A DNA stretch of 64,000 bases from Streptomyces lienomycini (GCF_027947595.1 NZ_CP116257.1:1674001-1738000), one strand, 5' to 3'; numbered from the stretch's first letter, positions 1-9,395 are shown. The notes: generated by a model from the sequence alone, not told the origin. Translations and numbers: made by a program.

Positions 1-375
1 GCCGCCCGGCTCCGTGCCGACCTGGTCAGGGCCCTGGACGGCACCCTGGACATCGCCGGACGCCTCGCCGAACGGGACGCCGCCCATCCCCGGCGCCGGG
101 GAGTGGAGCCGCCCCCGCCCCGCGTCACCGTCGCCCCGGCCGCCTCCCGGCTGGCCACGGTGATCGAGGTCCGCGCCCAGGACGCGCCGGGACTGCTGTT
201 CCGCATCGGGCGGGCACTGGAGGCGGCAGGGGTGCGGGTGCGGAGCGCGCACGTGTCGACGCTGGGGGCGAACGCGGTGGACGCGTTCTACGTGACGCGG
301 GGCGAGGGGGTGCCGTTGCCGGGGGAGGAGGCGGCGTCCGTGGCCCGGGAGCTGGAGGAGTCGCTGCGGGGGTGA
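1..375 (+). CDS. glnD: [Protein-PII] uridylyltransferase, C-terminal fragment (GlnD)
   Basis: The frame is open from the window edge, so only the last 124 residues are present. They contain an ACT-type regulatory domain (roughly the last 75 residues; it reads VIEVRAQDAPGLLFRIGRAL and ends near residue 120). GlnD carries tandem C-terminal ACT domains that sense glutamine and control uridylylation or adenylylation of PII, so this fits its end. The position directly upstream of ffh matches the usual Streptomyces order. The catalytic nucleotidyltransferase and HD domains lie outside the window. The assignment rests on the ACT domain plus context and is fairly secure. Confidence 0.8.
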   Translation, partial: AARLRADLVRALDGTLDIAGRLAERDAAHPRRRGVEPPPPRVTVAPAASRLATVIEVRAQDAPGLLFRIGRALEAAGVRVRSAHVSTLGANAVDAFYVTRGEGVPLPGEEAASVARELEESLRG

Positions 376-405
376 CCTTGTGGTCGTGTCATGCGTTTAC
401 CCGGT

Positions 406-495
406 GTGCTCCCCGCCGACGCGGGGATGGTCCGATCGTGAACGACGAACTCGTCGGGATCCTCGGTTGCTCCCCGCGCACGCGGGGATATCAGT
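406..495. CRISPR. Orphan two-repeat type I-E CRISPR-like unit
   Basis: Two 29-nt repeats lie at 406-434 and 467-495 and flank one 32-nt spacer (435-466), which is exactly the type I-E 61-nt period. Both repeats share the palindromic core TCCCCGC...ACGCGGGGAT. Repeat 1 keeps the GTGCT start and GGTCCG end typical of actinobacterial I-E repeats. Repeat 2 has diverged at both ends. No cas gene, leader or third repeat is visible nearby. The unit begins 30 nt after the glnD stop and its second repeat overlaps the following terminator hairpin by 2 nt. It is most likely a relic or a mobilised fragment of an array. Confidence 0.7.
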
Positions 496-525
496 CCCTG
501 CCCGCTCTCTGCAGCGGGCAGGGAC
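494..525 (+). terminator. Factor-independent-type hairpin after glnD
   Basis: A perfect 13-bp stem (494-506 with 513-525) encloses a 6-nt loop and is followed by GATTT. It lies between the glnD stop and the ffh start and probably ends the glnD transcript. Confidence 0.65.
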
Positions 526-595
526 GATTTGCTTGCCGGGCCGGATACCCTGGAGGGCGACCCACACCAACGCCGACGCGAGGACCTACGCCGCC

Positions 596-2146
596 GTGTT
601 CGATACTCTCTCCGACCGCCTGTCAGCCACCTTCAAATCCCTCCGGGGCAAAGGCAGGCTGACCGAGGCGGACATCGACGCCACGGCCCGCGAGATCCGC
701 ATCGCGCTCCTCGAAGCCGACGTGGCGCTGCCCGTCGTGCGTGCCTTCATCAAGAAGGTCAAGGAGCGCTCCCTCGGCGCCGAGGTCTCCAAGGCGCTCA
801 ATCCGGCACAGCAGATCGTCAAGGTGGTCAACGAGGAACTGATCACCATCCTCGGCGGAGAAACCCGCCGCCTGCGCTTCGCCAAGCAGCCGCCGACCGT
901 GATCATGCTGGCCGGTCTGCAGGGTGCCGGTAAGACCACCCTCGCGGGCAAGCTCGGGCACTGGCTCAAGGAGCAGGGCCACTCCCCGCTGCTCGTGGCC
1001 TGTGACCTCCAGCGCCCCAACGCCGTCAACCAGCTGAGCGTCGTCGCCGAGCGCGCCGGTGTCGCGGTCTACGCCCCCGAGCCGGGCAACGGCGTCGGTG
1101 ACCCGGTCAAGGTCGCCAAGGACTCCATCGAGTTCGCCAAGACCAAGGTCCACGACCTGGTCATCGTCGACACCGCCGGCCGCCTGGGCATCGACCAGGA
1201 GCTGATGCGGCAGGCCGCGGACATCCGCGACGCGGTCTCGCCCGACGAGATCCTCTTCGTCGTCGACGCCATGATCGGTCAGGACGCGGTCAACACCGCC
1301 GAGGCCTTCCGCGACGGCGTCGGCTTCGACGGCGTGGTGCTCTCCAAGCTCGACGGCGACGCCCGCGGTGGCGCGGCCCTGTCGATCGCCTCGGTGACCG
1401 GCAAGCCGATCATGTTCGCCTCGAACGGCGAGAAGCTGACGGACTTCGACGCCTTCCACCCGGACCGGATGGCCTCCCGCATCCTCGACATGGGTGACCT
1501 GCTCACCCTGATCGAGCAGGCGGAGAAGACGTTCAGCCAGGAAGAGGCCGAGAAGATGGCCTCCAAGCTGGCGTCCAAGAAGGGCCAGGACTTCACCCTG
1601 GACGACTTCCTGGCCCAGATGGAGCAGGTCAGGAAAATGGGCAGCATTAGTAAGCTGCTCGGCATGCTGCCCGGCATGGGCCAGATGAAGGACCAGATCA
1701 ACAACCTCGACGAGCGCGACGTCGACCGCACGGCCGCCATCATCAAGTCGATGACCCCGGGCGAGCGCCAGGAGCCGACGATCATCAACGGCTCGCGCCG
1801 GGCCCGTATCGCCAAGGGCTCCGGCGTCGACGTCAGCGCGGTCAAGTCCCTCGTCGAGCGGTTCTTCGAGGCCCGCAAGATGATGTCCCGCATGGCCCAG
1901 GGCGGCGGCATGCCCGGTATGCCGGGGATGCCCGGCATGGGTGGCGGTCCCGGGCGGCAGAAGAAGCAGCAGAAGAAGGCCAAGGGCAAGCAGCGCTCCG
2001 GCAACCCGATGAAGCGCAAGCAGCAGGAGCAGGAGGAGGCCGCCCGCCGCGCCGCCGCCGCGCAGAGCGGGGGAGCGCTCGGGCTGCCCCAGCAGGGCGG
2101 TCAGGACTTCGAGCTGCCGGACGAGTTCAAGAAGTTCATGGGCTGA
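596..2146 (+). CDS. ffh: Signal recognition particle protein Ffh
   Basis: This 516-residue SRP54 GTPase binds 4.5S RNA and signal sequences and delivers nascent chains to FtsY at the membrane. After the N-terminal helical N domain come the G-domain motifs: GLQGAGKTT (residues 107-115), DTAGR (192-196) and the SKLDGD guanine-specificity motif (from 250). The methionine-rich M domain follows (about 300-460), with GMLPGMGQMK. The tail is Lys/Gln-rich with repeated GMP units. GTG at 596 was chosen because homology starts at MFDTLSDRL and the family length fits; the frame is open further upstream but crosses the terminator and the CRISPR-like unit. It is monocistronic between two hairpins. Confidence 0.97.
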   Translation: MFDTLSDRLSATFKSLRGKGRLTEADIDATAREIRIALLEADVALPVVRAFIKKVKERSLGAEVSKALNPAQQIVKVVNEELITILGGETRRLRFAKQPPTVIMLAGLQGAGKTTLAGKLGHWLKEQGHSPLLVACDLQRPNAVNQLSVVAERAGVAVYAPEPGNGVGDPVKVAKDSIEFAKTKVHDLVIVDTAGRLGIDQELMRQAADIRDAVSPDEILFVVDAMIGQDAVNTAEAFRDGVGFDGVVLSKLDGDARGGAALSIASVTGKPIMFASNGEKLTDFDAFHPDRMASRILDMGDLLTLIEQAEKTFSQEEAEKMASKLASKKGQDFTLDDFLAQMEQVRKMGSISKLLGMLPGMGQMKDQINNLDERDVDRTAAIIKSMTPGERQEPTIINGSRRARIAKGSGVDVSAVKSLVERFFEARKMMSRMAQGGGMPGMPGMPGMGGGPGRQKKQQKKAKGKQRSGNPMKRKQQEQEEAARRAAAAQSGGALGLPQQGGQDFELPDEFKKFMG

Positions 2147-2189
2147 CGGCCCGTTCCGTACGTACGTCCGCACCCACGTCCGTACCCGC

Positions 2190-2231
2190 GACGCCGGGGC
2201 GCCCTCTCGTCCAAGAGGGCGCCCCGGCGTC
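2190..2231 (+). terminator. Terminator hairpin after ffh
   Basis: A perfect 18-bp GC-rich stem (2190-2207 with 2214-2231) has a 6-nt loop and starts 44 nt after the ffh stop. There is no strong U-tract, as is common in Streptomyces. Confidence 0.75.
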
Positions 2232-2264
2232 GTACACCCACATGCCCGCGCGGCTTTCCTGTCG

Positions 2265-2270
2265 TAGCGT
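2265..2270 (+). promoter_or_regulatory. Candidate -10 box (TAGCGT) of leaderless ftsH
   Basis: TAGCGT matches TANNNT and lies 6 nt before the ftsH ATG. No Shine-Dalgarno sequence precedes the start, so the transcript may begin at the ATG itself. This is an inference from spacing only. Confidence 0.45.
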
Positions 2271-2276
2271 CCGGAT

Positions 2277-4223
2277 ATGACCAATCCGTCCCCGCCGCGC
2301 AAGGCACCCGAGCCGCCCTGGCGGACCGAGGGCACGCCCGACGAGCCGCCCAAACCGCCGCCCGGCGGCAGAAGGATGCGCGGCGGCTGGTGGAACCTGG
2401 TCCTCGCGGCGCTGATCGTCTACCTCATCGCCAACCTCGTGCTCTCCTTCTTCAACGAGGGCGACGAGCCGACCATCTCCTACACGGAGTTCAGCAAGCA
2501 GGTCGACGCGGGCAACGTCAGCAAGATCTACGCCAAGGGCGACGCGATCCAGGGCCAGCTCAAGAAGGCCCGGGACAATCCCGAGGGCGACGGCACCTAC
2601 ACCAAGTTCACGACCGAGCGGCCGACCTTCGCCGACGACCGGCTCTGGAACGAGCTGACGAAGAACAACGTCACCGTCACCGCCGAGCCCGTCGTCCAGC
2701 ACCGCAGCTTCCTGTCCAACCTGCTGATCGCGCTGGCGCCGATGCTGATCCTGGTGGTGCTGTGGATCTTCATCGCGCGGCGCATGAGGGGCGCCCTGGG
2801 CGGCGGGGCCGGAGGCATGCTCGGCCGCAAGGCACCGCCCAAGCCGGTCGAGCTGGAGGCCGGGAAGCCGCGCACCACCTTCGCCGACGTCGCCGGGATC
2901 GACGAGGTGGAGGGCGAGCTGAGCGACGTCGTCGACTTCCTCAAGAACCCGGACGCCTATCGGCGCATGGGCGCCAAGATGCCCCGGGGCGTCCTGCTGA
3001 CCGGCCCGCCCGGCACCGGGAAGACGCTCCTCGCGCGCGCGGTCGCCGGAGAGGCGGAGGTGCCGTTCTTCTCGGCGTCCGCGTCGGAGTTCATCGAGAT
3101 GATCGTCGGTGTGGGGGCCTCCCGGGTGCGGGAGCTGTTCGCCGAGGCCCGCAAGGTGGCGCCGTCGATCATCTTCATCGACGAGATCGACACCATCGGC
3201 CGCGCCCGCGGCGGCGGCTCCGGCATGGGCGGCCACGACGAACGCGAGCAGACCCTCAACCAGATCCTCACCGAGATGGACGGCTTCTCCGGCTCCGAGG
3301 GCGTGATCGTCATCGCCGCCACCAACCGCGCCGACATCCTGGACGCCGCCCTGACCCGCCCCGGCCGCTTCGACCGGGTGGTCAGCGTCTCGCCGCCGGA
3401 CAGAAGTGGCCGAAAGGCGATCCTGGAGATCCACACCCGCGAGATCCCGCTGGCTCCCGACGTCGACCTCGCCCAGGTCGCCCGTACGACGCCGGGCATG
3501 ACCGGCGCCGAACTCGCCAACCTCGCCAACGAGGCGGCGCTGCTCGCGGTCAAGCGGAAGCAGGACCGGGTGACGCAGGCGAACCTCTCCGAGGCACTGG
3601 AGAAGGTCCAGCTGGGTGCCGAACGCCCGCTGGTGATGCCCGAGGAGGAACGCCGGCGCACCGCCTACCACGAGAGCGGACACGCCCTGCTCGGCATGCT
3701 GCAACCGGGCGCCGACCCCGTCCGCAAGATCACCATCGTGCCGCGCGGCCGGGCCCTGGGGGTGACGCTGTCGACGCCGGACGCGGACAAGTACGCGTAC
3801 ACGGAGGAGTACCTGCGCGGGCGGATCATCGGCGCGCTCGGCGGCATGGCGGCCGAGCACGTCGTGTACGGGGTGATCACGACCGGATCGGAGAGCGACC
3901 TCGAGCAGGTCACCAACATCGCCCGCGGCATGGTCGCGCGCTGGGGCATGAGCGAGCGGGTCGGACGCCTCTCCGCCCTCCCCGGTGACGCCCAGCAGGC
4001 GTACGGCCTGGCCGCCGCACCCCAGACCCTCGACGCCATCGACGGCGAGATGCGGCGGGTCGTCGACTCCTGCTACGAGGAGGCCGTCCGCAAGCTGCGC
4101 GACCACCGCGGTCAGCTCGACGCGCTCGCCGAGTCGCTGCTGGCCAGCGAGACCCTGGACGAGGCGGAGGCGTACCGCATCGCCGGGATCACCAGGCTGA
4201 CGAAGGACGACCCGGAGGTGTGA
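2277..4223 (+). CDS. ftsH: ATP-dependent zinc metalloprotease FtsH
   Basis: This 648-residue membrane-anchored AAA+ protease (family M41) degrades misassembled membrane proteins and unstable regulators. It has a Pro-rich cytosolic N-terminus, a first membrane segment near residues 40-60, an extracytoplasmic domain, and a second segment near 145-167. The AAA module follows with Walker A GPPGTGKT (243-250), Walker B FIDEID and the SRH ending RPGRFDR. The zinc site HESGH is at 465-469. All catalytic motifs are intact. No Shine-Dalgarno is visible; a TAGCGT box 6 nt upstream suggests a leaderless message. The gene has its own terminator upstream and faces a convergent methyltransferase gene. Confidence 0.95.
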   Translation: MTNPSPPRKAPEPPWRTEGTPDEPPKPPPGGRRMRGGWWNLVLAALIVYLIANLVLSFFNEGDEPTISYTEFSKQVDAGNVSKIYAKGDAIQGQLKKARDNPEGDGTYTKFTTERPTFADDRLWNELTKNNVTVTAEPVVQHRSFLSNLLIALAPMLILVVLWIFIARRMRGALGGGAGGMLGRKAPPKPVELEAGKPRTTFADVAGIDEVEGELSDVVDFLKNPDAYRRMGAKMPRGVLLTGPPGTGKTLLARAVAGEAEVPFFSASASEFIEMIVGVGASRVRELFAEARKVAPSIIFIDEIDTIGRARGGGSGMGGHDEREQTLNQILTEMDGFSGSEGVIVIAATNRADILDAALTRPGRFDRVVSVSPPDRSGRKAILEIHTREIPLAPDVDLAQVARTTPGMTGAELANLANEAALLAVKRKQDRVTQANLSEALEKVQLGAERPLVMPEEERRRTAYHESGHALLGMLQPGADPVRKITIVPRGRALGVTLSTPDADKYAYTEEYLRGRIIGALGGMAAEHVVYGVITTGSESDLEQVTNIARGMVARWGMSERVGRLSALPGDAQQAYGLAAAPQTLDAIDGEMRRVVDSCYEEAVRKLRDHRGQLDALAESLLASETLDEAEAYRIAGITRLTKDDPEV

Positions 4224-4269
4224 GCGCCCGCGGCCGCTTCCGCACTCCTTGTCCGCACTCCTTGACCGC

Positions 4270-5175
4270 TCAGGGGACCCGGGCGATCAGGTAGCGGAAC
4301 ACGTTCGGCATCCACACGGTGCCGTCCGGCCGCTGGTGCGGGTGCAGGGACTCCGCCAGCTCCTTGTCGACCTGCTCCCGGTCGGTCGCCGCGATCGCCG
4401 CGTCGAAGAGACCGGTCGACAGCAGCCCGCGCACCGCGCTGTCCGGGCCGGCGTAGCCGAACGGGCACGCCACCCGTCCCGAACCGTCCGGCCGGAGCCC
4501 GGCGCGCTGGGCCACCTCCTCCAGGTCGTCGCGCAGGGCGGGCCGCCAGCCGCCCGCGCCGCGCAACGGGTCGGCGAGTCTGGCCGCCACCCGCAGCACG
4601 GACGTCGTGGCACACCGCTCCGGAGGGCCCCAGCCCGTCAGCACCACGGCGGCGCCCCGCGCGGCGAGCGGCGTCGCCCGGGCGAGCAACTCGCCGAGCC
4701 CGTCCGAGTCGTCCGCGAGGCAGCCGGTGGGCTCGAAGGCGGTCACCAGGGTGAACGCCGGTGCCGTCGGGTCCGCCGCGCTCCCGGGCGGGCCCTCGAC
4801 GATCCGCGGCGCGTCGGCACCCGCGCGCGTGCTCCACGCCTCGGGCGGCTCCGGCCCCTCGGGCGTCCCGGACCCTCCGGGTGCCCCGGGCAGCAGGCGC
4901 TGCCGTGCCAGGGCCAGCAGCTCCGGGGAGCGGGAGTCGACTCCGGTCACCGCGGCGCCGCGCGAGGCCGCCATCAGCAGCGCGAGACCGGAACCGCAGC
5001 CGAGGCCCAGCATCCGGGTCCCGTCGCCCACGTCCAGTCGCTCGTACACGGCCTCGTAGAGCGGTACGAGCATGCGCTCCTGTATCTCGGACCAGTCACG
5101 CGCGCGTGCCCGCAGGTCCACGTGAGGTGCCGCCCCCGCGTGAGACGGGTGCTGCCGCACGAGCGTAGGTGTCAT
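4270..5175 (-). CDS. Class I SAM-dependent methyltransferase, substrate unknown
   Basis: The product has 301 residues. The glycine-rich SAM-binding motif I reads MLGLGCGSGLALLMA near residue 60, and the following acidic loop GVDSRSPELL fits motif II. The C-terminal half resembles small-molecule (UbiE/Coq5-like) methyltransferases rather than a DNA or RNA family, but no substrate can be read from it. ATG at 5175 was chosen; an in-frame TTG at 5190 is possible. It is convergent with ftsH, 46 nt apart. A loop of about 50 residues rich in Gly, Pro and Ala follows the SAM fold. Confidence 0.75.
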   Translation of the reverse strand: MTPTLVRQHPSHAGAAPHVDLRARARDWSEIQERMLVPLYEAVYERLDVGDGTRMLGLGCGSGLALLMAASRGAAVTGVDSRSPELLALARQRLLPGAPGGSGTPEGPEPPEAWSTRAGADAPRIVEGPPGSAADPTAPAFTLVTAFEPTGCLADDSDGLGELLARATPLAARGAAVVLTGWGPPERCATTSVLRVAARLADPLRGAGGWRPALRDDLEEVAQRAGLRPDGSGRVACPFGYAGPDSAVRGLLSTGLFDAAIAATDREQVDKELAESLHPHQRPDGTVWMPNVFRYLIARVP

Positions 5176-5845
5176 AGGAAAGCGCCCCAATCGCCGAGTG
5201 TTGCCGCCGTGCCCGATTCCATGGCCCCCGTGCAGTGCGCTCGCACTCCCCCCGTATGCCAGGAAACTCCGGGCTCGCTCCGGCGTCCAGTGGTAGAGGG
5301 GCCCGGTTCGCCCGATCCCCGTCGGCGTGGCGAGATTTCACTTCCCGGCAACGTGGCCCGGCCGCGCGGTACCCCGGCCGGCCCCGGCCCGAACCTCCGG
5401 CGGGATGGCCGGAACGTGACGACGGGCGATGACAGCGGGTGGCCGTGGCGTCGGCGAGGCGGTTCCGGCCAAGGTCGACGGGACCGGCGGCCGCCGGACG
5501 GCACACGGACGACCCGTGAGGCGGGGCGGTGCCGCACGCCGACGGCACACCGGGTAACGTCACGTCTGTCCACGCGCCCACTCGGACGGCGCTCCTCCGG
5601 CGCGACAGCGACCGAAACGCCCCTTGCACACGCGCGGGTCACACGCCTCCCGGCGCATGGACGGTGGCTACGTGCCGGCGCGTACGTCGGACTACGCACC
5701 AGCTTGGTACGAGCTGTGAGGCTTCTCCGCAGATCAGCGCACCCGCCCTCGTCGGGACGCATCAGCGGCAACTGACTGGTACGTGCAAATTATTTGGGAT
5801 GCCCCGGAATAGGAACACAGCGGCACCCCGGCTCGTTGTCATTAC
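5176..5845. other. 670-bp intergenic region, no gene seen
   Basis: Open frames here on both strands are arginine- and proline-rich and show no domain or start-site logic, so no gene is called. A locally AT-rich stretch (5786-5796) lies about 50 nt before the next gene and could hold its promoter. Two similar TGGTACG-containing segments occur near 5705 and 5778. No tRNA or terminator was recognised. Confidence 0.5.
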
Positions 5846-6442
5846 GTGAGCACGACACCACCTGTTCTCGCCGCAGAGCTGGCGCAGGCGTGGGCCGACA
5901 TTCAGCGGCACCACACCGAGCTGCCCGATCTTGCCGCGCCCGAGTCCCTGATCGGAGAGTCGTCGTCCGCCTGCGGGCACGAGCTCTCCTTCGAGCGACT
6001 GCTTCACGAGGCAGTCCACGGCATCGCCGCCGCGCGCGGAGTACGCGACACCTCCCGCGCGGGGCGCTACCACAACCGCCGATTCCTCGCGATCGCCGAG
6101 GAGCTGGGCCTGGACCACCCCGAGGAGCCGCATCCCAGCAGCGGTTTCTCGCTGGTCACGCTCACCCCCGAGGCGAAGCGCCGCTACCGCCCGACGATCG
6201 AACGCCTCCAGCGCGCGCTGAAGGCCCACACCGTCGCCACCGCGACCGACACGGCCCGCAGCTTCCGCGGCCCGGCCGCCCGCCACGGCTCCTCCGGGGG
6301 AGGAGTGCGTGTCAAGGCGGTCTGCGACTGCGGGCGCAATGTGCGGGTCGTCCCGTCGGTGCTGGCCCAGGCCCCGATCATGTGCGGCGGCTGCGGCAAG
6401 CCGTTCCGGATCCCGGAGGTGGTCGGCGCGGGAGTGAGCTGA
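5846..6442 (+). CDS. SprT-like putative zinc metalloprotein with C-terminal zinc ribbon
   Basis: This 198-residue protein is not a named family member that I recognise. Two features are clear. HEAVH at about residues 54-58 is an HExxH motif, followed by a YHNRRFLAIAEELGL segment that resembles the third-ligand region of SprT/WSS1-type metallopeptidases. The C-terminus carries paired cysteines (CDC, then CGGC about 25 residues later) typical of a zinc ribbon. SprT-like proteins often act at DNA, but a DNA-protein crosslink role is only inference here. GTG at 5846 has no clear ribosome-binding site. It precedes rpsP on the same strand with its own long 5' region. Confidence 0.55.
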   Translation: MSTTPPVLAAELAQAWADIQRHHTELPDLAAPESLIGESSSACGHELSFERLLHEAVHGIAAARGVRDTSRAGRYHNRRFLAIAEELGLDHPEEPHPSSGFSLVTLTPEAKRRYRPTIERLQRALKAHTVATATDTARSFRGPAARHGSSGGGVRVKAVCDCGRNVRVVPSVLAQAPIMCGGCGKPFRIPEVVGAGVS

Positions 6443-6556
6443 CGCTCCGGCTGCTCGTGGCAGCCGGACCGGGGCCGGGTGCCGTCGCCCGGAGGTGAGT
6501 GGTCCGCCCCCGCGCGGGCCCGGAACCCTCCGTCCGACGGCCCTGCCCGCGTGTGG

Positions 6557-6562
6557 CACAAT
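6557..6562 (+). promoter_or_regulatory. Possible -10 element upstream of rpsP
   Basis: GGCACAATGG stands out in a GC-rich leader about 135 nt before the rpsP start. A similar CGCACAATGG precedes the DUF2469 gene at about 13600. No good -35 element is evident, so this is tentative. Confidence 0.3.
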
Positions 6563-6697
6563 GGCTAGCTGTACTCGACAGTCGCACAGGACCCCTCTCT
6601 CCTCCGGCTGACGCGTCCATCGGGCACTCGGGTACCGCAACCCCACGCGGCTCTCTCGCCGTGCCCACCCACGTCAAAACCAGGAGAACCCACTCCC

Positions 6698-7126
6698 GTG
6701 GCAGTCAAGATCAAGCTGAAGCGTCTGGGCAAGATCCGTTCGCCTCACTACCGCATCGTCGTCGCCGACTCCCGTACCCGCCGTGACGGCCGGGCCATCG
6801 AGGAGATCGGCAAGTACCACCCGACGTACAACCCGTCGGTGATGGAGGTCGACGCCGAGCGTGTCGCGTACTGGCTCGGTGTCGGCGCCCAGCCGACCGA
6901 GCCCGTGCTCGCCATCCTGAAGAAGACCGGCGACTGGCAGAAGTACAAGGGCGAGCCCGCCCCGGCTCCGCTGCTGCAGCCGGCCGAGAAGTCGGCCCGC
7001 CCGACCTTCGAGGCGATCGGCGGCGAGGACGAGGGCAAGGGTGAGGCGATCACCCAGAAGAAGAAGGCCGACAAGAAGGACGAGGCCGCCGCCGAGTCCT
7101 CCTCGTCCGAGTCGACCGAGGCCTGA
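6698..7126 (+). CDS. rpsP: 30S ribosomal protein bS16
   Basis: This 142-residue protein assembles into the 30S body. The first 80 or so residues ([19 protein letters not shown] onward) are the S16 fold. The remainder is an Ala/Glu/Lys/Ser extension typical of actinobacterial S16. GTG at 6698 follows a clear AGGAG at 6682-6686. It heads the ribosome and tRNA maturation group rpsP-khpA-rimM-trmD-rplS. Confidence 0.97.
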   Translation: MAVKIKLKRLGKIRSPHYRIVVADSRTRRDGRAIEEIGKYHPTYNPSVMEVDAERVAYWLGVGAQPTEPVLAILKKTGDWQKYKGEPAPAPLLQPAEKSARPTFEAIGGEDEGKGEAITQKKKADKKDEAAAESSSSESTEA

Positions 7127-7128
7127 GC

Positions 7129-7368
7129 ATGCTCGAGGAGGCTCTCGAGCACCTCGTGAAGGGCATCGTCGACAACCCTGACGATGTGCAGGTCGCCTCG
7201 CGCAACCTGCGTCGCGGGCGCGTGCTCGAGGTCCGGGTCCACCCCGACGACCTCGGCAAGGTGATCGGCCGCAACGGCCGCACCGCGCGCGCACTGCGCA
7301 CCGTCGTGGGCGCCATCGGCGGCCGCGGTGTCCGTGTCGACCTCGTCGACGTGGACCACGTCCGCTGA
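7129..7368 (+). CDS. khpA: KH-domain RNA-binding protein KhpA
   Basis: This 79-residue protein is essentially one KH domain with the GxxG loop in VIGRNGRTARAL near residues 45-55. KhpA proteins bind RNA, often as partners of KhpB, and are linked to cell-size and ribosome functions in Gram-positive bacteria. It starts 2 nt after rpsP, so translation is probably coupled. The rpsP-khpA-rimM order is conserved in actinobacteria. Confidence 0.9.
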   Translation: MLEEALEHLVKGIVDNPDDVQVASRNLRRGRVLEVRVHPDDLGKVIGRNGRTARALRTVVGAIGGRGVRVDLVDVDHVR

Positions 7369-7477
7369 CGCCAAACGCAGCACCGGCTCGGGCCGGGGAA
7401 GGCCACTGGGCCGTCCCCGGCCCGCAGTCGTATGAGCCCCGAGCGGCTCGTCGCAGTCCGACAGGAGATCAAGCACA

Positions 7478-8044
7478 GTGCAGCTGGTAGTCGCGCGCAT
7501 CGGCCGCGCCCACGGGATCAAGGGCGAGGTGACCGTCGAGGTCCGCACGGACGAGCCGGAGCTGAGGCTCGGGCCCGGCGCCGTACTGACCACCGACCCC
7601 GCCCCGGTCGGGCCCCTCACCATCGAGACCGGCCGGGTGCACAGCGGCCGCCTCCTGCTGCGCTTCGCCGGCGTCCACGACCGCACCGGGGCCGAGGCCC
7701 TGCGCAACACCCTCCTGATCGCCGACGTGGACCCGGACGAGCGGCCCGAGGACGAGGACGAGTACTACGACCACCAGCTGATCGACCTCGACGTGGTGAC
7801 CGCCGACGGCACCGAGGTCGGCCGGATCACCGAGATCTCCCACCTGCCCACGCAGGACCTCTTCGTGGTGGAGCGCCCGGACGGCAGCGAGGTCTACGTG
7901 CCGTTCGTCTCCGAGATCGTCACCGGCATCGACCTCGACGAGCAGCGCGCGGTCATCGACCCGCCGCCCGGTCTGATCGACGACCGGGCGGAGATCGCCT
8001 CCGCGCGCGACGCCGCCGTCGAGGACACCGGAGACGACGCCTGA
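7478..8044 (+). CDS. rimM: Ribosome maturation factor RimM
   Basis: The product has 188 residues. The N-terminal RimM domain begins [19 protein letters not shown], and a PRC-barrel domain occupies the second half (around [16 protein letters not shown]). RimM assists assembly of the 30S head near S19. GTG at 7478 follows AGGAG about 12 nt upstream. The last base of its stop codon overlaps the trmD ATG, so the two are translationally coupled. Confidence 0.95.
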   Translation: MQLVVARIGRAHGIKGEVTVEVRTDEPELRLGPGAVLTTDPAPVGPLTIETGRVHSGRLLLRFAGVHDRTGAEALRNTLLIADVDPDERPEDEDEYYDHQLIDLDVVTADGTEVGRITEISHLPTQDLFVVERPDGSEVYVPFVSEIVTGIDLDEQRAVIDPPPGLIDDRAEIASARDAAVEDTGDDA

Positions 8045-8877
8045 TGCGGCTCGACGTCGTCACGATCTTCCCCGAGTACCTGGAACCGCTGAACGTCTCC
8101 CTCGTCGGCAAGGCACGCGCGCGTGGACAGCTCGGCGTCCACGTGCACGACCTGCGCGCGTGGACGTACGACCGCCACAACACGGTCGACGACACCCCCT
8201 ACGGTGGCGGCCCCGGCATGGTCATGAAGACCGAGCCGTGGGGCGACGCCCTGGACTCCGTCCTGGCCGACGGCTACGAGAGCGGCTCCGGCGAGCCCGC
8301 CCTCATCGTGCCCACGCCGAGCGGCCGCCCCTTCACCCAGGAACTCGCCGTCCACCTCTCCGAGCGTCCCTGGCTGATCTTCACGCCCGCCCGCTACGAG
8401 GGCATCGACCGCCGCGTCGTCGACGAGTACGCGACCAGGATGCCCGTGTACGAGGTGTCCATCGGCGACTACGTCCTGGCCGGCGGCGAGGCCGCCGTAC
8501 TCGTCGTCACCGAGGCCGTGGCCCGGCTGCTGCCCGGCGTCCTCGGCAACGCCGAGTCCCACCGGGACGACTCCTTCGCCCTCGGCGCCATGGCCAACCT
8601 GCTGGAGGGCCCCGTCCACACCAAGCCGCCGCACTGGCGCGGGCGCGGCATCCCGGACGTCCTGCTCAGCGGCCACCACGGGAAGATCGCCCGCTGGCGG
8701 CGGGACGAGGCCCTGCGGCGCACCACGGCCAACCGGCCCGACCTGATCGAACGGTGCGACCCGAAGGCCTTCGACAAGAAGGACCGCGAGATGCTCTCCA
8801 TCCTGGGCTGGCAACCCGACCCGGACGGGGAACCGTACGGCCGATTTTGGCGCAGGACGCCGGGCATGGAAGAATAG
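8044..8877 (+). CDS. trmD: tRNA (guanine-37-N1)-methyltransferase TrmD
   Basis: This 277-residue SPOUT-class enzyme methylates G37 next to the anticodon and prevents +1 frameshifting. The start [13 protein letters not shown] and the trefoil-knot SAM region (IGDYVLAGGEAAVLVVTEAV) are characteristic. ATG at 8044 overlaps the rimM TGA. The frame is open upstream, but that part is rimM in another frame. Length and position match actinobacterial TrmD. Confidence 0.97.
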   Translation: MRLDVVTIFPEYLEPLNVSLVGKARARGQLGVHVHDLRAWTYDRHNTVDDTPYGGGPGMVMKTEPWGDALDSVLADGYESGSGEPALIVPTPSGRPFTQELAVHLSERPWLIFTPARYEGIDRRVVDEYATRMPVYEVSIGDYVLAGGEAAVLVVTEAVARLLPGVLGNAESHRDDSFALGAMANLLEGPVHTKPPHWRGRGIPDVLLSGHHGKIARWRRDEALRRTTANRPDLIERCDPKAFDKKDREMLSILGWQPDPDGEPYGRFWRRTPGMEE

Positions 8878-9014
8878 GCGGCTGTTGTGCGTCCGTCCGG
8901 AGCGCGCCCCCTGCCACAGGGGGAGACGACGCCCGTCCCGACCCGCACGACCCTGATTCCGAAACACCTAGTTTCCGCTGATGACCTGTGGCATCGGCGA
9001 AGAAAGCAGACGAA

Positions 9015-9365
9015 ATGTCTCACCTGCTCGACTCCGTCGACGCCGCGTCGCTGCGCAGCGACGTCCCGGCCTTCCGCCCCGGCGACACCGTCAACGTCCA
9101 CGTGCGCGTCATCGAGGGCAACCGCTCCCGTGTGCAGCAGTTCAAGGGCGTCGTCATCCGCCGTCAGGGCGCCGGCGTGCGCGAGACCTTCACGGTCCGC
9201 AAGGTCTCCTTCTCCGTCGGCGTCGAGCGCACCTTCCCGGTGCACACCCCGATCGTGGAGAAGATCGAGCTCGTCACCCGCGGTGACGTCCGCCGCGCCA
9301 AGCTGTACTACCTGCGCGAGCTGCGCGGCAAGGCCGCGAAGATCAAGGAGAAGCGCGACAGCTGA
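9015..9365 (+). CDS. rplS: 50S ribosomal protein bL19
   Basis: This 116-residue protein sits at the 30S-50S interface. The L19 signature is intact ([20 protein letters not shown]). ATG at 9015 was chosen over an in-frame GTG at 8988 because the family begins MSHLLDSVD and GAAGAAAG upstream is a better ribosome-binding site. The 137-nt gap after trmD contains a short hairpin (a 7-bp CCCCCTG/CAGGGGG pair near 8908-8925) that might be a leader or attenuator. Confidence 0.96.
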
Positions 9366-9395
9366 GCGCCCTCCGAGGTCCGTGCCGGGGCCGGA

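Noticed and set aside
87..105. CCCC...GGGG palindrome resembling a CRISPR repeat inside glnD
   Set aside because: It lies in coding sequence, has no partner repeat at 61 nt and matches only the palindromic core.
2136..4106. 656-codon minus-strand frame opposite ftsH
   Set aside because: Composition is that of an antisense shadow (Val/Leu/Glu/Arg without domains), and ftsH is unambiguous on the other strand.
5172..5771. 199-codon minus-strand frame in the gap before 5846
   Set aside because: Arg/Pro/Gly-rich with no hydrophobic core, ribosome-binding site or recognisable domain.
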